Below are positions 42,778-57,700 of a stretch of DNA of 64,000 nucleotides, piece after piece. The translations under genes were made by a program, and so were the position numbers. The notes under the pieces were generated by a model. It was not told the DNA's origin, did not search any database, and saw only the letters and a program-made list of their open reading frames with translations. Location of the stretch: the NCBI GenBank assembly GCA_950097015.1, contig CATNEN010000001.1, forward strand, positions 14,811,001 to 14,875,000, given 5' to 3'. The DNA comes from Macrostomum hystrix (taxonomy: Eukaryota > Platyhelminthes > Macrostomidae). The first letter of the stretch is position 1. Every line of letters begins with the position of its first letter.

Positions 42778-45700
42778 CTGTCAAAGGGAAAGGGACCAGA
42801 AATGTTATTGGCAAGAAGTATTTCTAACATCACCAGCCTTAGAATGAGAGTGTACACAGCCTGACGATGAGAAAGCCAGAGCAGATGTACACACCTTTGG
42901 GACGTCAGAGGTTCGATTCCCAGCTCCAGCGGAACTATTTGTGTCCTTTATGTCCAATAGCAAGACACTTAATTCTGCATTGATTCAATTCTCACAGCTG
43001 TTGAATGGGTTCCAGAATTAGCTTGGGCAGAATCTAAGAGCCAGCTGATGCCCTAGCTTACCGGTCGCTTTTGACTCTTTGAGGACTGTCGGCTAGTATT
43101 AGTGTTCATAGTTGACTGCCTCAAAGGCAACTGCTGCTGCTGGACCCGAGCCTCAGCCAGCTGGTCAATCAGCTGAGTCTTAGCGAGCTGCAGGTCCGCC
43201 ACCTTGGCCATTTCAGCATCCAGCTCATGCTGTGCCTTGTCGCGCTGCTTAGCCAGGTCAGACTTCAGGGCTTCAACCTGACGGCGATGCTCCGCCCGGG
43301 CCTCCTCGAGCCGCTGGGCGTGAGCTCGAGTCTCGTCGTTTAAGTCCACCTGAAGTCTTTGCATTCGCTGACGCCAGTCTTGACAGTCGCGTTTGGCTAT
43401 TTCGGCGGCGGCTTCAGCCGCGGCTGCGCGATGCTCCGACTGGAGTGGTTGACGGGTTGGCAGCTTGATAAGCCCCACTGATTCTTCTTCTCGCTTTAAA
43501 CCATTAATGAACACCTATTCCGTCTACCCCTCTCAGCCTATTCCTTCTAGCCCTCTCACCCTATTCCGTCTACCCCTCTCAGCCTATTCCTTCTAGCCCT
43601 CTCACCCTATTCCGTCTACCCCTCTCACCCTATTCCGTCTACCCCTCTCACCCTATTCCATCTACCCCTCTCACCCTATTCCATCTACCCCTCTCACCCT
43701 ATTCCATCTACCCCTCTCACCCTATTCCATCTACCCCTCTCACCCTATTCCATCTACCCCTCTCACCCTATTCCATCTACCCCTCTCACCCAATTCCATC
43801 TACTCGTATCACCCTATTCCATCTACCCCTCTCAGCCTATTCCATCTACTCGTATCACCCTATTCCATCTACCCCTCTCAGCCTATTCCTTCTAGCCCTC
43901 TCACCCTATTCCGTCTACCCCTCTCAGCCTATTCCTTCTAGCCCTCTCACCCTATTCCGTCTACCCCTCTCACCCTATTCCATCTACCCCTCTCACCCTA
44001 TTCCATCTACCCCTCTCACCCTATTCCATCTACTCGTATCACCCTATTCCATCTACCCCTCTCACCCTATTCCATCTACTCGTATCACCCTATTCCATCT
44101 ACCCCTCTCAGCCTATTCCTTCTAGCCCACTCAGCCTTTTCCATCTACCCCTCTCACCCTATTCCGTCTACCCCTATCACCCTATTCCATCTACCCCTCT
44201 CAGCCTATTCCTTCTAGCCCTCTCAGCCTTTTCCATCTACCCCTCTCACCCTATTCCGTCTACCCCTATCACCCTATTCCATCAAGCCCTCTCATCTCAA
44301 CGCGCGAATCGATGACACTCACAGACAGCAGGTCTTGCTTAGCTTTGGCTCCACGCAGGACCAGCTGTTGCGTGAGCTCCTCGACTTTCGCCTCTTTCGC
44401 CCGACAATCAGCGGCCAGCTTTTCGAGTTCCTCTTTGAGCTGAAAATGAGAAGTTATTTTAGTACAAAACCTGAAAATAGCATTTCTACCCTCTAAAAAA
44501 AAGATTATATTCAAATAATGACCTCTTTAAGCTTTTGCTGAGACTGAGCCAGATCGCTTGATTGAGTCTGTTTGAGCTCGATCAGCATCTCGTCCTTAAT
44601 AACGGACTCGGCAACTTCAATCTCCAGTTGTTCGCGCAGCTGCATGATAAATTTTAAAGATTAAAAAATTAACGGCAATATCAGCAATTCTTACTACTAA
44701 CAGTAGACAGCCAAAACACAGGAAAGTTACATTGCGAATAAATACATTAGCATTTGAATAGCTAGGGATTAGGACATTGGGAAGTAGCATTTGAATAGCT
44801 AGGGATTAGGACATTGGGAAGTAGCATTTGAGTAGCTAGGGATTGGGACATTGGGAAGTAGCATATGAGTAGCTAGGGATTAGGACATTGGGAAGTAGCA
44901 TTTAAGTAGCTAGGGATTGGGACATTGGGAAGTAGCATTTGAATAGCTAGGGATTAGGACATTGGGAAGTAGCATTTGAATAGGTAGGGATTAGGACATT
45001 GGGAAGTAGCATTTGAGTAGCTAGGGATTGGGACATTGGGAAGTAGCATTTGAGTAGCTAGGGATTAGGACATTGGGAAGTAGCATTTGAGTAGCTATGG
45101 ATTAGGACATTGGGAAGTAGCATTTGAGTAGCTAGGGATTAGGACATTGGGAAGTAGCATTTGAGTAGCTAGGGATTAGGACATTGGGAAGTAGCATTTG
45201 AGTAGCTAGGGATTAGGACATTGGGAAGTAGCATTTGAATAGCTAGGGATTGGGACATTGGGAAGTAGCATTTGAGTAGCTGGGGATTAGGACATTGGGA
45301 AGTAGCATTTGAGTAGCTGGGGATTGGGACATTGGGAAGTAGCATTTGAGTAGCTAAGGTTTAGGACATTGGGAAGTAGCATTTGAATAGCTAAGGTTTA
45401 GGACATTGGGAAGTAGCATTTGAATAGCTAGGGATTAGGACATTGGGAAGTAGCATTTGAGTAGCTAGGGATTAGGACATTGGGAAGTAGCATTTGAGTA
45501 GCTAGGGATTAGGACATTGGGAAGTAGCATTTGAATAGCTAGGATTAGGACATTGGGAAGTAGCATTTGAGTAGCTAGGGATTAGGACATTGGGAAGTAG
45601 CATTTGAGTAGCTAGGGATTAGGACATTGGGAAGTAGCATTTGAATAGCTAGGATTAGGACATTGGGAAGTAGCATTTGAATAGCTAGGGATTAGGACAT

Positions 45701-48700
45701 TGGGAAGTAGCATTTGAGTAGCTAGGGATTAGGACATTGGGAAGTAGAAATGTCTCACATGTTGCATCTCCTTCTCGTAATTATCTTTAGTTTCGCAGAT
45801 TTCCGCCCGCATTGCAGCCAAACTGCCGTCCCTCGCCTCGAGTCTAGCCTGCTCAGCTGTGAGTTGATTTTTTACCTACAGAAAAGATAAAAAAATAATT
45901 TGAGTAGTAGCATTTGAGTAGCTAGGGATTAGGACATTGGGAAGTAGCATTTGAGTAGCTAGGGATTAGGACATTGGGAAGTAGCATTTGAATAGCTAGG
46001 ATTAGGACATTGGGAAGTAGCATTTGAGTAGCTAGGGATTAGGACATTGGGAAGTAGCATTTGAGTAGCTAGGGATTAGGACATTGGGAAGTAGCATTTG
46101 AATAGCTAGGATTAGGACATTGGGAAGTAGCATTTGAATAGCTAGGGATTAGGACATTGGGAAGTAGCATTTGAGTAGCTAGGGATTAGGACATTGGGAA
46201 GTAGAAATGTCTCACATGTTGCATCTCCTTCTCGTAATTATCTTTAGTTTCGCAGATTTCCGCCCGCATTGCAGCCAAACTGCCGTCCCTCGCCTCGAGT
46301 CTAGCCTGCTCAGCTGTGAGTTGATTTTTTACCTACAGAAAAGATAAAAAAATAATAAACAATGCTCTTACACACAGAATAGAATTGGTTTCTTATTGAA
46401 GGCCAAAAATAGACTGACCCTGTCGAGTTCCTCTCGTAATTTCGCGGTCAGTTCAGCGTTTTGCTGCTCCGACTGCAATGAAAAGTGATTAAAAAGATAA
46501 GTCGTTGGTTCTGTCCACAGACATTAAGTGGTTTGAGCTGTCCATAGACAAGTGTGGTCTGGTCTGTATATAGACAGTAAGTGTTATAAGTGATATAATC
46601 TGTCCACAGATAGTGTTCTAAACTGTCCACGGACATTAAAGTGTTCTAAACTGTCCTCAGACATAAAAGCGGTCTGAACTGTTGTCCACAGACAGTAAGT
46701 GGTTGGTTCTGAACCACTGAACTAAACCACATTAAGTGGTTTAAACTGTCCATAGACAGGTGTGGTCTGGTTTGTATATAAACAGTAAGTGATATAATCT
46801 GTCCACAGATAGTGTTCTGAACTGTCCACAGACAGTAAGTGATATAATCTGTCCACAAATAGTGTTCTGAACTGTCCACAGACATTAAGTTGTCAATTCT
46901 GCTCACAGACAGAAATATAGCTCGTAGACGATAGCGTAAAAGATAGATTGATAAATGGAGCCTTTCCTTAAACAAGATTAACATGGTTACCTGTTGTATG
47001 CGCAGATTCAGTTCTTGCATACCATCGGACAGTTCTTTGTTAAGCTGCACCAGGTCTTTGTTCTTCTCCCAGACTGGCACTCCGTTATCGACAGCCATCT
47101 CTAGCTGCTGCTTCATCTGCGAATTGTTTAAATATTTGAAAAATCCTCGAAGTAAAAACTCGATGAGAAAATATGCTATTACACAACAATGAACTCACAG
47201 TTCCAATAAGCTCATCAGCTTTAGCCTTCTCATGGGTGAGCTGCTGTTTGACAATAGCAAACTCATCATCTTTGGCCAGTGAATTGGCCAACTCAACTGC
47301 CAACTGTTGTTCGAGCTGAAAAAAAATTATATTGTGTCTTCTCTTCCCCGTATTTACACAGGTATTTCCCCAGGGGGGGCAAATAGCGAGGTCATTCTAC
47401 TGTTTACAAAAGCCAATAATAACATCCTACCGTTTGAATTTGATTAGTAAACTCCGTTCTGCTGTCATCGAGCTTGCTGTTGAGTTCGGTCAGTTGAATT
47501 GTCTTGGCTTCATTGTCAGCCAATTGAACAGACAGACGTGCTTCCAACTATGAAAATTTAAGGTGTTAACAAATTTGCTACTTACAAAAAAACTTATAAT
47601 GGAATCGAAAATAGTTGCTAGCGAAGAGAAACTTACATCGCAAATGTACTCTTTAGCCTTATCCAATTGAGTTGACAATTGTTCATTAGACCCGCCGAGG
47701 TCATCAGTTTGAGACTCTAACGAAGCCAACTGAGATTCAAATTGATTTTGCAGCTGAAAATTTGTGGTTTCGCACAACAATTTTTAACGACTTTGTAATG
47801 GGTTTTCAGATGACCTTTTTAAGATGCTTAGCGGTCAGTAAGCCTTTGACCCAGCTGAATGTCATGGTAAGCCTTTGACCCAGCTGAATGTCATGGTAAG
47901 CCTTTGACCCAGCTTAAATGTCATGGTAAGCCTTTGACCCAGCTTAAATGTCAAGGTAAGCCTTTGACCCAGCTTAAATGTCAAGGTAAGCCTTTGACCC
48001 AGCTTAAATGTCATGGTAAGCCTTTGACCCAGCTGAATGTCATGGTAAGCCTTTGACCCAGCTGAATGTCAAGGTAAGCCTTTGACCCAGCTGAATGTCA
48101 AGGTAAGCCTTTGACCCAGCTGAATGTCAAGGTAAGCCTTTGACCCAGCTGAATGTCATGGTAAGCCTTTGACCCAGCTGAATGTCATGGTAAGCCTTTG
48201 ACCCAGCTGAATGTCAAGGTAAGCCTTTGACCCAGCTGAATGTCATGGTAAGCCTTTGACCCAGCTTAAATGTCATGGTAAGCCTTTGACCCAGCTTAAA
48301 TGTCAAGGTAAGCCTTTGACCCAGCTGAATGTCAAGGTAAGCCTTTGACCCAGCTGAATGTCATGGTAAGCCTTTGACCCAGCTGAATGTCATGGTAAGC
48401 CTTTGACCCAGCTTAATGTCAAGGTAAGCCTTTGACCCAGCTGAATGTGAAGGTAAGCCTTTGACCCAGCTGAATGTCATGGTAAGCCTTTGACCCAGCT
48501 GAATGACATGGTAGGTCATTGACCCAACTGAATGTCATGGTAGGTCATTGACCCAACTGAATGTCATAGAAGGTCATTGACTCAACTGAATGTAATGAAT
48601 GTCATGGTAGGCAATTGACCCAACTGAATGTAATGACTGTCATGGAAGGTCATTGACCCAACTGAATGTAATGAATGTCATGGAAGGTCATTAACCCAAC

Positions 48701-51700
48701 TGAATGTAATGAATGTCATGGAAGGTCATTGACCCAACTGAATGTAATGAATGTCACGGTATGTCATTGACCCAACTGAATGTAATCAATGTCATGGAAG
48801 GTCATTGACCCAACTGAATGTAATGAATGTCACATGGAAGGTCATTGACAAATCTACGGGTCATAATTAGTCTCAGAAAACCCACCTTCTCAAGCCGTTC
48901 CTCAGCCTCGGAGGCAGCCTTGTCCAGCTGTTGCCTCAGCTCCGTCAGCTGAATGTCCTTGGCTGCAGACTCGGTGGCAGATGACTGCAGCGACTGCTCA
49001 GCCTGCTGCAACTGCTCATTCTGGATTATGGAAACACAGTTTGAGGAGAATTAAAACAAGCACGATGGCTCAAGACTCAAATACAGCTCAAACACAGGTG
49101 CTGCAGTAGACTCACCTGCTTCTTTAGATTTTCAGCAAGGGCTTCATTCTGAGCAGATTGCTGACACTCCAGCTGCTGCTTCAGATCCGTCAGTTGCTGA
49201 TTGAGCTGAACAGGTTAAATACGAATAGGTCATTCATATTATGTACTTATAATTATCTTCAGTGCAGGTAAGTAAGGATGTCTCAACATCTTGTGATAGC
49301 TACAAGTACAGAGTACAGCTTTTGGCTTCAACAATCATTTAGACGGATCTCAACGAACCTCATCAATCTGTCCCTGAGCATCACCGGCTGCCTCGTCCAG
49401 CCTCTGCCGCAGGTCCGTCAGCTGAAGGTCCTTGGCGGCAGACTCTGCGGCAGCTGACTGTAGTGACAGCTCAGCCTGCTGTAACTGCTCAGACTAAAAA
49501 AGTCGAAAGTTAGACACAATGTCTTTAAAGGAAATCAAACAAATCCGGTCTGAAAGTGAAGAATTTGGCTTGAAGACTCACCAGTTCTTTAACCGCTTCA
49601 GTTTGAGCAGTCTCAACTGAAACTCTAGTCTCGAATTCCTGTCTGAGATCAGTCAATTGTTGCTCTGAAGCCTCCAGAGCAGCCGATGTAGAGTATAGCT
49701 GTTGTCTGAGCTGAATAGCAGAGTGAATTATCCTATTTTAGGCTACTTGAAAAATTTAATAGTGTCCTTGATGGGTCACAACACAACCCAATATGTTTGG
49801 TGGGTCATGACACAACCCAATGTGTTTGGTGGGTCATTGACACAACTGAATATCAATGAAGGTCATTTAACCAACTTAATTTCATGAAAGGTCATTGACC
49901 CGACTGAATGTAATGAATGTCATGGTAGGTAATTGACCCAACTGAATGTAATGCATGTCATGGCAGGTAATTAACCCAACTGAATGTAATGAATGTCATG
50001 AAAGGTCATTGACCCAACTGAATGTAATGAATGTCATGAAAGGTCATTAACCCAACTGAATGTAATGAATGTCATGGAAGGTCATTGACCCAACTGAATG
50101 TAATGAATGTCATGGTAGTTAATTAACCCAACTAAATGTAATGAATGTCATGGAAGGTCATTGACCCAACTGAATGTAATGAATGTCATGGTAGTTAATT
50201 AACCCAACTAAATGTAATGAATGTCATGAAAGGTCATTGACCCAACTGAATGTAATGAATGTCACGGTATGTCATTGACCCAACTGAATGTAATGAATGT
50301 CACATGGAAGGTCATTGACAAATCTACGGGTCATAATTAGTCTCAGAAAACCCACCTTCTCAAGCCGTTCCTCAGCCTCGGAGGCAGCCTTGTCCAGCTG
50401 TTGCCTCAGCTCCGTCAGCTGAATGTCCTTGGCTGCAGACTCGGTGGCAGCTGACTGCAGCGACTGCTCAGCCTGCTGCAACTGCTCATTCTGGATTATG
50501 GGAACACAGTTTGAGGAGAATTAAAACAAGCACGATGGCTCAAGACTCAAATACAGCTCAAACACAGGTGCTGCAGTAGACTCACCTGCTTCTTTAGATT
50601 TTCAGCAAGGGCTTCATTCTGAGCAGATTGCTGACACTCCAGCTGCTGCTTCAGATCCGTCAGTTGCTGATTGAGCTGAACAGGTTAAATACGAATAGGT
50701 CATTCATATTATGTACTTATAACTATCTTCAGTGCAGGTAAGTAAGGATGTCTCAACATCTTGTGATAGCTACAAGTACAGAGTACAGCTTTTGGCTTCA
50801 ACAATCATTTAGACGGATCTCAACGAACCTCATCAATCTGTCCCTGAGCATCACCGGCTGCCTCGTCCAGCCTCTGCCGCAGGTCCGTCAGCTGAAGGTC
50901 CTTGGCTGCAGACTCCGCGGCAGCTGACTGTAGTGACAGCTCAGCCTGCTGTAACTGCTCAGTCTGATAAAAATGGGAGAAAACGATATTTGTTAAACTT
51001 TATAGGTGCAATAAAAATAAAAGCGAGTATAAATCTGACTCACCAAATTAGTGACCTCTTCATTAAGCTGCTTGAACTAAAAAGACAATAATAGATAACA
51101 ATGCATTAATTAACTCACACAATACAATGCATAATTAATCATTGAAATCGAGGCCAACCTTCTCAGCCTGTTCTTCAGCATCGGCCATTCGATGAATGAG
51201 CATTTCGTGCAGGTCGGCTATCTGGTTATCCTTCAGGGCCGACTCGGCAGTTGCGGACATTAGCGAGCGCCTGGCTTCCCTTAACTGCTCTGTCTAGAAG
51301 AAGTTGCAATTTTTTATGTAATAAATAATTTTATGAAATTCAATAATTAATAAATAAACTAACCAGTTGCCAACATTTCGAGTTTTGGGCTGCGCTAGGC
51401 GCTTGGGACTGAAGCTTGAGCTGCAACTCATTTAACTGCTGCTCGCATGCTTTCAGGGCGCCTAGTTCATTGCTGTGCTGCTGTTTGAGCTGGGAATCGA
51501 AGCGAATAGGACATTAATGACTTTGAGATCCTTTGCGTCATTCTAGGACTTCTTAGTTACGACATAGGAACTGGGACTTCTCAACAATAATATAGGATCT
51601 GGGACTTCTAAACTATGATATGGGATCTGGGACTTCTAAACTATGATATGGGATCTGGGACTTCTAAACTATGATATGGGATCTGGGACTTCTAAACTAT

Positions 51701-54700
51701 GATATGGGATCTGGGACTTCTAAACTATGATATGGGATCTGGGACTTCTAAACTATGATATGGGATCTGGGACTTCTAAACTATGATATGGGATCTGGGA
51801 CTTCTAAACTATGATACAGGATCTGGGACTTCTAAACTATGATATAGGATCTGGGACTTCTAAACTATGATATGGGATCTGGGACTTCTAAACTATGATA
51901 TGGGATCTGGGGCTTCTCAACAATGATATAGGATCTGGGACTTCTAAACTATGATATGGGATCTGGGACTTCTAAACTATGATATGGGATCTGGGACTTC
52001 TAAACTATGATATGGGATCTGGGACTTCTAAACTATGATATAGGATATGGGCCTTCTAAACTATGATATATGATCTGGGACTTCTAAACTATGATATAGG
52101 ATCTGGGACTTCTAAACTATGATATAGGATCTGGGGAGCCCTTCTAAACTATGATATGGGATCTGGGACTTCTAAACTATGATATGGGATCTGGGACTTC
52201 TAAACTATGATATGGGATCAGGGACTTCTAAACTATGATATAGGATCTGGGGCTTCTAAACTATGATATGGGATCTGGGACTTCTAAACTATGATATGGG
52301 ATCTGGGACTTCTAAACTATGATATGGGATCTGGGACTTCTAAACTATGATATGGGATCTGGGACTTCTAAACTATGATATGGGATCAGGGACTTCTAAA
52401 CTATGATATAGGATCTGGGGCTTCTAAACTATGATATGGGATCTGGGACTTCTAAACTATGATATGGGATCTGGGACTTCTAAACTATGATATAGGATCT
52501 GGGACTTCTAAACTATGATATGGGATCTGGGACTTCTAAACTATGATATGGGATCTGGGACTTCTAAACTATGATATGGGATCTGGGACTTCTAAACTAT
52601 GATATGGGATCTGGGACTTCTAAACTATGATATAGGATCTGGGACTTCTAAACTATGATATGGGATCTGGGACTTCTAAACTATGATATGGGATCTGGGA
52701 CTTCTAAACTATGATATGGGATCTGGGACTTCTAAACTATGATATGGGATCTGGGACTTCTAAACTATGATATGGGATCTGGGACTTCTAAACTATGATA
52801 CAGGATCTGGGACTTCTAAACTATGATATGGGATCTGGGACTTCTAAACTATGATATAGGATCTGGGACTTCTCAACAATGATATAGGATCTGGGACTTC
52901 TAAACTATGATATGGGATCTGGGACTTCTAAACTATGATATGGGATCTGGGACTTCTAAACTATGATATGGGATCTGGGACTTCTAAACTATGATATGGG
53001 ATCTGGGACTTCTCAACAATGATATAGGATCTGGGACTTCTAAACTATGATATGGGATCTGGGACTTCTAAACTAAGATATGGGATCTGGGACTTCTAAA
53101 CTATGATATGGGATCTGGGACTTCTAAACTATGATATAGGATATGGGCCTTCTAAACTATGATATAGGATCTGGGACTTCTAAACTATGATATATGATCT
53201 GGGACTTCTAAACTATGATATGGGATCTGGGACTTCTAAACTATGATATGGGATATGGGACTTCTAAACTATGATATGGGATCTGGGACTTCTAAACTAT
53301 GATATGGGATCAGGGACTTCTAAACTATGATATAGGATCTGGGGCTTCTAAACTATGATATGGGATCTGGGACTTCTAAACTATGATATGGGATCTGGGA
53401 CTTCTAAACTATGATATGGGATCTGGGACTTCTCAAAAATGATATGGGATCTGGGACTTCTAAACTATGATATGGGATCTGGGACTTCTAGATCTAGAAG
53501 ATAGATTCATTTGTTTATAGACTAGAACTCACCAGCTCGTTCTGTGCATCAGCTTCACGTTTCTGCTCAGCCAGAATGCTCAGTTGTTTATCTTTGGCTT
53601 TCGAAGCGCTTGTTTCAATAGCGAGTTGCTGTGCAAGCTTGATAAAGGAAAATATTTGATTAGATTGGAGACTGATATCCGATACGATAAGTATAACTAG
53701 GGTGATAAGAGATTCAGATTGGACTGAGTGAGATTAGATGTGAGATTAGACTGAGATATGTTTGAGATTAGACTGAGATATGTTTGAGATTAGACTGAGA
53801 TATGTTTGAGATTAGACTGAGATATGTTTGAGATTAGACTGAGATATGTTTGAGATTAGACTGAGATATGTTTGAGATTAGATTGAGATATGTTTGAGAT
53901 TAGACTGAGATATGTTTGAGATTAGATTGAGATATGTTTGAGATTAGATTGAGATATGTTTGAGATTAGACTGAGATATGTTTGAGATTAGACTGAGATA
54001 TGTTTGAGATTAGATTGAGATATGTTTGAGATTAGATTGAGATATGTTTGAGATTAGACTGAGATAGGTTTGAGATTAGACTGAGATATGTTTGAGATTA
54101 GACTGAGATATGTTTGAGATTAGATTGAGATATGTTTGAGATTAGACTGAGATATGTTTGAGATTAGACTGAGATATGTTTAAGATTAGACTGAGATATG
54201 TTTGAGATTAGATTGAGATATGTTTGAGATTAGACTGAGATAGGTTTGAGATTAGACTGAGATATGTTTGAGAATAGACTGATATATGTTTGAGATTAGA
54301 CTGAGATGGGTTTGAGATTAGACTCAGATAGCACACTCACCTGCTGCAGCTGTGCCTCAGCCTCGGAACTGTATGTCAGTAGCTGCTGTTTAAGAGAAGC
54401 GACTTGCTCATCCTTCGCAACGGATGCTGTCAGTGCAGCGGCCAATTGCTCCTCTAGCTGAGTATTTAGAAAGAAAAAATGAGTCAAATCATATTAAGGA
54501 TACCTTATGCGGGATCACGCGATTGTAGGACTGTACAGAATGCACCAACCATGTCTAGTTTTTCTCTGAAGTCGTCCTTCTTGGCAGCCTTCTTGACGGT
54601 ATCAGTCACGAACGACTCATCGGAACAGCTCCTGTCAGACTGGTTGCCATTGCTGTTGTTTGAATCGCGCCTAGCTGGGCTATAGTCAATAGTCATTCTA

Positions 54701-57700
54701 CAGTCAACTCCACGATTGTGCTGCTGAAGCTCCTCGATTTGTTGCTCGAGCTGCTCAATGTGATTGGTCTGGAATGTTTACAAGTACGCAAAATATTTGG
54801 TATTAAAACTCTAGGTCTTACCCTTCCCAAGCCTTCCAAAACTCAGATCCCAAACCTTTCTATTCTTAGATCCCAAAACCATTCGATTCTCAGATCCAAG
54901 CCTTTCCAAAACTCAGAAAACCAGCCTTCTCACTCAAACTGAAATCCCAAACTCTTCCCACATTCCAATCCCCAGCCTTCCTAAACTCAGATCCCAAACA
55001 TTCCCACCATCAAATCCCAAACATTCCCACCATCAAACCCCAAACATTCCCACCATCAAATCCCAAACATTCCCACCATCAAATCCCAAACATTCCCACC
55101 ATCAAATCCCAAACATTCCCACCATCAAATCCCAAACATTCCCACCATCAAATCCCAAACATTCCCACCATCAAATCCCAAACATTCCCACCATCAAATC
55201 CCAAACATTCCCACCATCAAATCCCAAACATTCCCACCATCAAATCCCAAACATTCCCACCATCAAATCCCAAACATTCCCACCATCAGATGCCTTTATT
55301 GCCCCATTCAAATCCCATTACTCCCACCCTCAGATCCCCAAGCTCATTAATGTAGTGCGCATTCCTCACCGCTGCCTCTAGTTCGCTGCTCAGAGCGTCT
55401 CTCTCATTCCTGAGACAGTCCATCATCTCCTGTGAGCAGGCCAATGAAGCGGTCATGGCGCCGACCTCCCGCTGCCTGTTCTCCTGTTCCTCGATGAGTT
55501 CGGCCTCCACTTCGTGACGCAGAAATGAATCATTTGGTCCGAGAGTGGCTCTCATGGCGTTGGTCATAGCCAGGCGGGGAAGCGGTTGCCTAACCATGCT
55601 AATATCGGCAGCTACAATGGCGGATTCAGCTAGTCGGCGCTGCATTTCGCCTATACGTTTGACTCGAATATTCAACTCGGAATCAACAGTCTGTTTGATT
55701 GTGGCACTCTGCTCGAGCAGTTGCCGATTCGCTAACTCTAGTTGCATCTGCAGATTCTCTCGCTCCATGTCCAGGTGAGCTACCTGCTCCTCTAGATTGG
55801 CTTGCTCAGATCTAGCTTCGCCAAGGCTATCCTCTAATGTTGCAATTCGCTCTCTGAGGCTTTTTATTTTCTCTTCGTGGGCTTCGTTAAGACGCTTCTC
55901 TCGATTGTCCGAGATGCGCGACGAAGTGCTGAGGTATTCGCGCAGGCGGGCGTCGTGGCGATCCTGAGAGGTAGTACGACTTAACTATGAATGGATACAC
56001 CCGGCTGATGTCCAAGGTGGGGGTGGATACCCGATCTGATGTCTAGGGTGGGGTGAATACCCGACTGATGTCTATGGTGGGGTGGATACCCGATCTGATG
56101 TCTAGGGTGGGGGTGGATACCCGATCTGATGTCCAAGGTGTGGGTGGATACCCGATCTGATGTCTAGGGTGGGGTGAATACCCGGTCTGATGTTTAGGGT
56201 GGGGGTGGATACCCGACTGATGTCTAGGGTGGGGTGAATACCCGAATGATGTCCAAGGTGGGGGTGGATACCCGATCTGATGTCCAAGGTGGGGGTGGAT
56301 ACCCGATCTGATGTCCAAGGTGGGGGTGGATACCCGATCTGATGTCCAAGGTGTGGGTGGATACCCGATCTGATGTCTAGGGTGGGGTGGATACCCGATC
56401 TGATGTCCAAGGTGTGGGTGGATACCCGATCTGATGTCTAGGGTGGGGTGGATACCCGACTGATGTCCAAGGTGGGGGTGGATACCCGATCTGATGCCCA
56501 AGGTGGGGGTGGATACCCGATCTGATGCCCAAGGTGGGGGTGGATACCCGATCTGATGTCCAAGGTGGGGGTGGATACCCGATCTGATGTCCAAGGTGGG
56601 GGTGGATACCCGGTCTGATGTCTAGGGTGGGGGTGGATACCCGATCTGATGTCCAAGGTGGGGGTGGATACCCGATCTGATGTCCAAGGTGGGGGTGGAT
56701 ACCCGATCTGATGTCTAGGGTGGGGTGGATACCCGATCTGATGTCTAGGTTGGGGTGAATAACCGGTCTGATGTCTAGGGTGGGGTGAATACCCGACTAT
56801 GTCTAGGGTGGGGTGGATACCCGACTGATGTCTAGGGTGGGGTGAATACCCGACTGATGTCTAGGGTGGGGTGAATACCCGACTATGTCTAGGGTGGGGT
56901 GAATACCCGACTGATGTCTAGGGTCGGGTGGATACCCGACTGATGTCTAGGGTGGGGTGAATACCCGGTCTGATGTCTAGGGTGGGGTGAATACCCGGTC
57001 TGATGTCTAGGGTGGGGGTGGATACCCGATCTGATGTCCAAGGTGTGGGTGGATACCCGATCTGATGTCTAGGGTGGGGTGGATACCCGACTGATGTCCA
57101 AGGTGGGGGTGGATACCCGATCTGATGTCCAAGGTGGGGGTGGATACCCGATCTGATGTCCAAGGTGGGGGTGGATACCCGATCTGATGTCCAAGGTGTG
57201 GGTGGATACCCGATCTGATGTCTAGGGTGGGGTGGATACCCGATCTGATGTCAAAGGTGTGGGTTGATACCCGATCTGATGTCTAGGGTGGGGTGGATAC
57301 CCGACTGATGTCCAAGGTGGGGGTGGATACCCGATCTGATGCCCAAGGTGGGGGTGGATACCCGATCTGATGTCCAAGGTGGGGGTGGATACCCGATCTG
57401 ATGTCCAAGGTGGGGGTGGATACCCGGTCTGATGTCTAGGGTGGGGGTGGATACCCGATCTGATGTCCAAGGTGTGGGTGGATACCCGATCTGATGTCTA
57501 GGTTGGGGTGAATAACCGGTCTGATGTCTAGGGTGGGGTGAATACCCGACTATGTCTAGGGTGGGGTGAATACCCGACTGATGTCTAGGGTGGGGTGAAT
57601 ACCCGACTGATGTCTAGGGTGGGGGTGGATACCCGATCTGATGTCTAGGGTGGGGTGAATACCCGACTGATGTCTAGGGTGGGGTGAATACCCGACTGAT

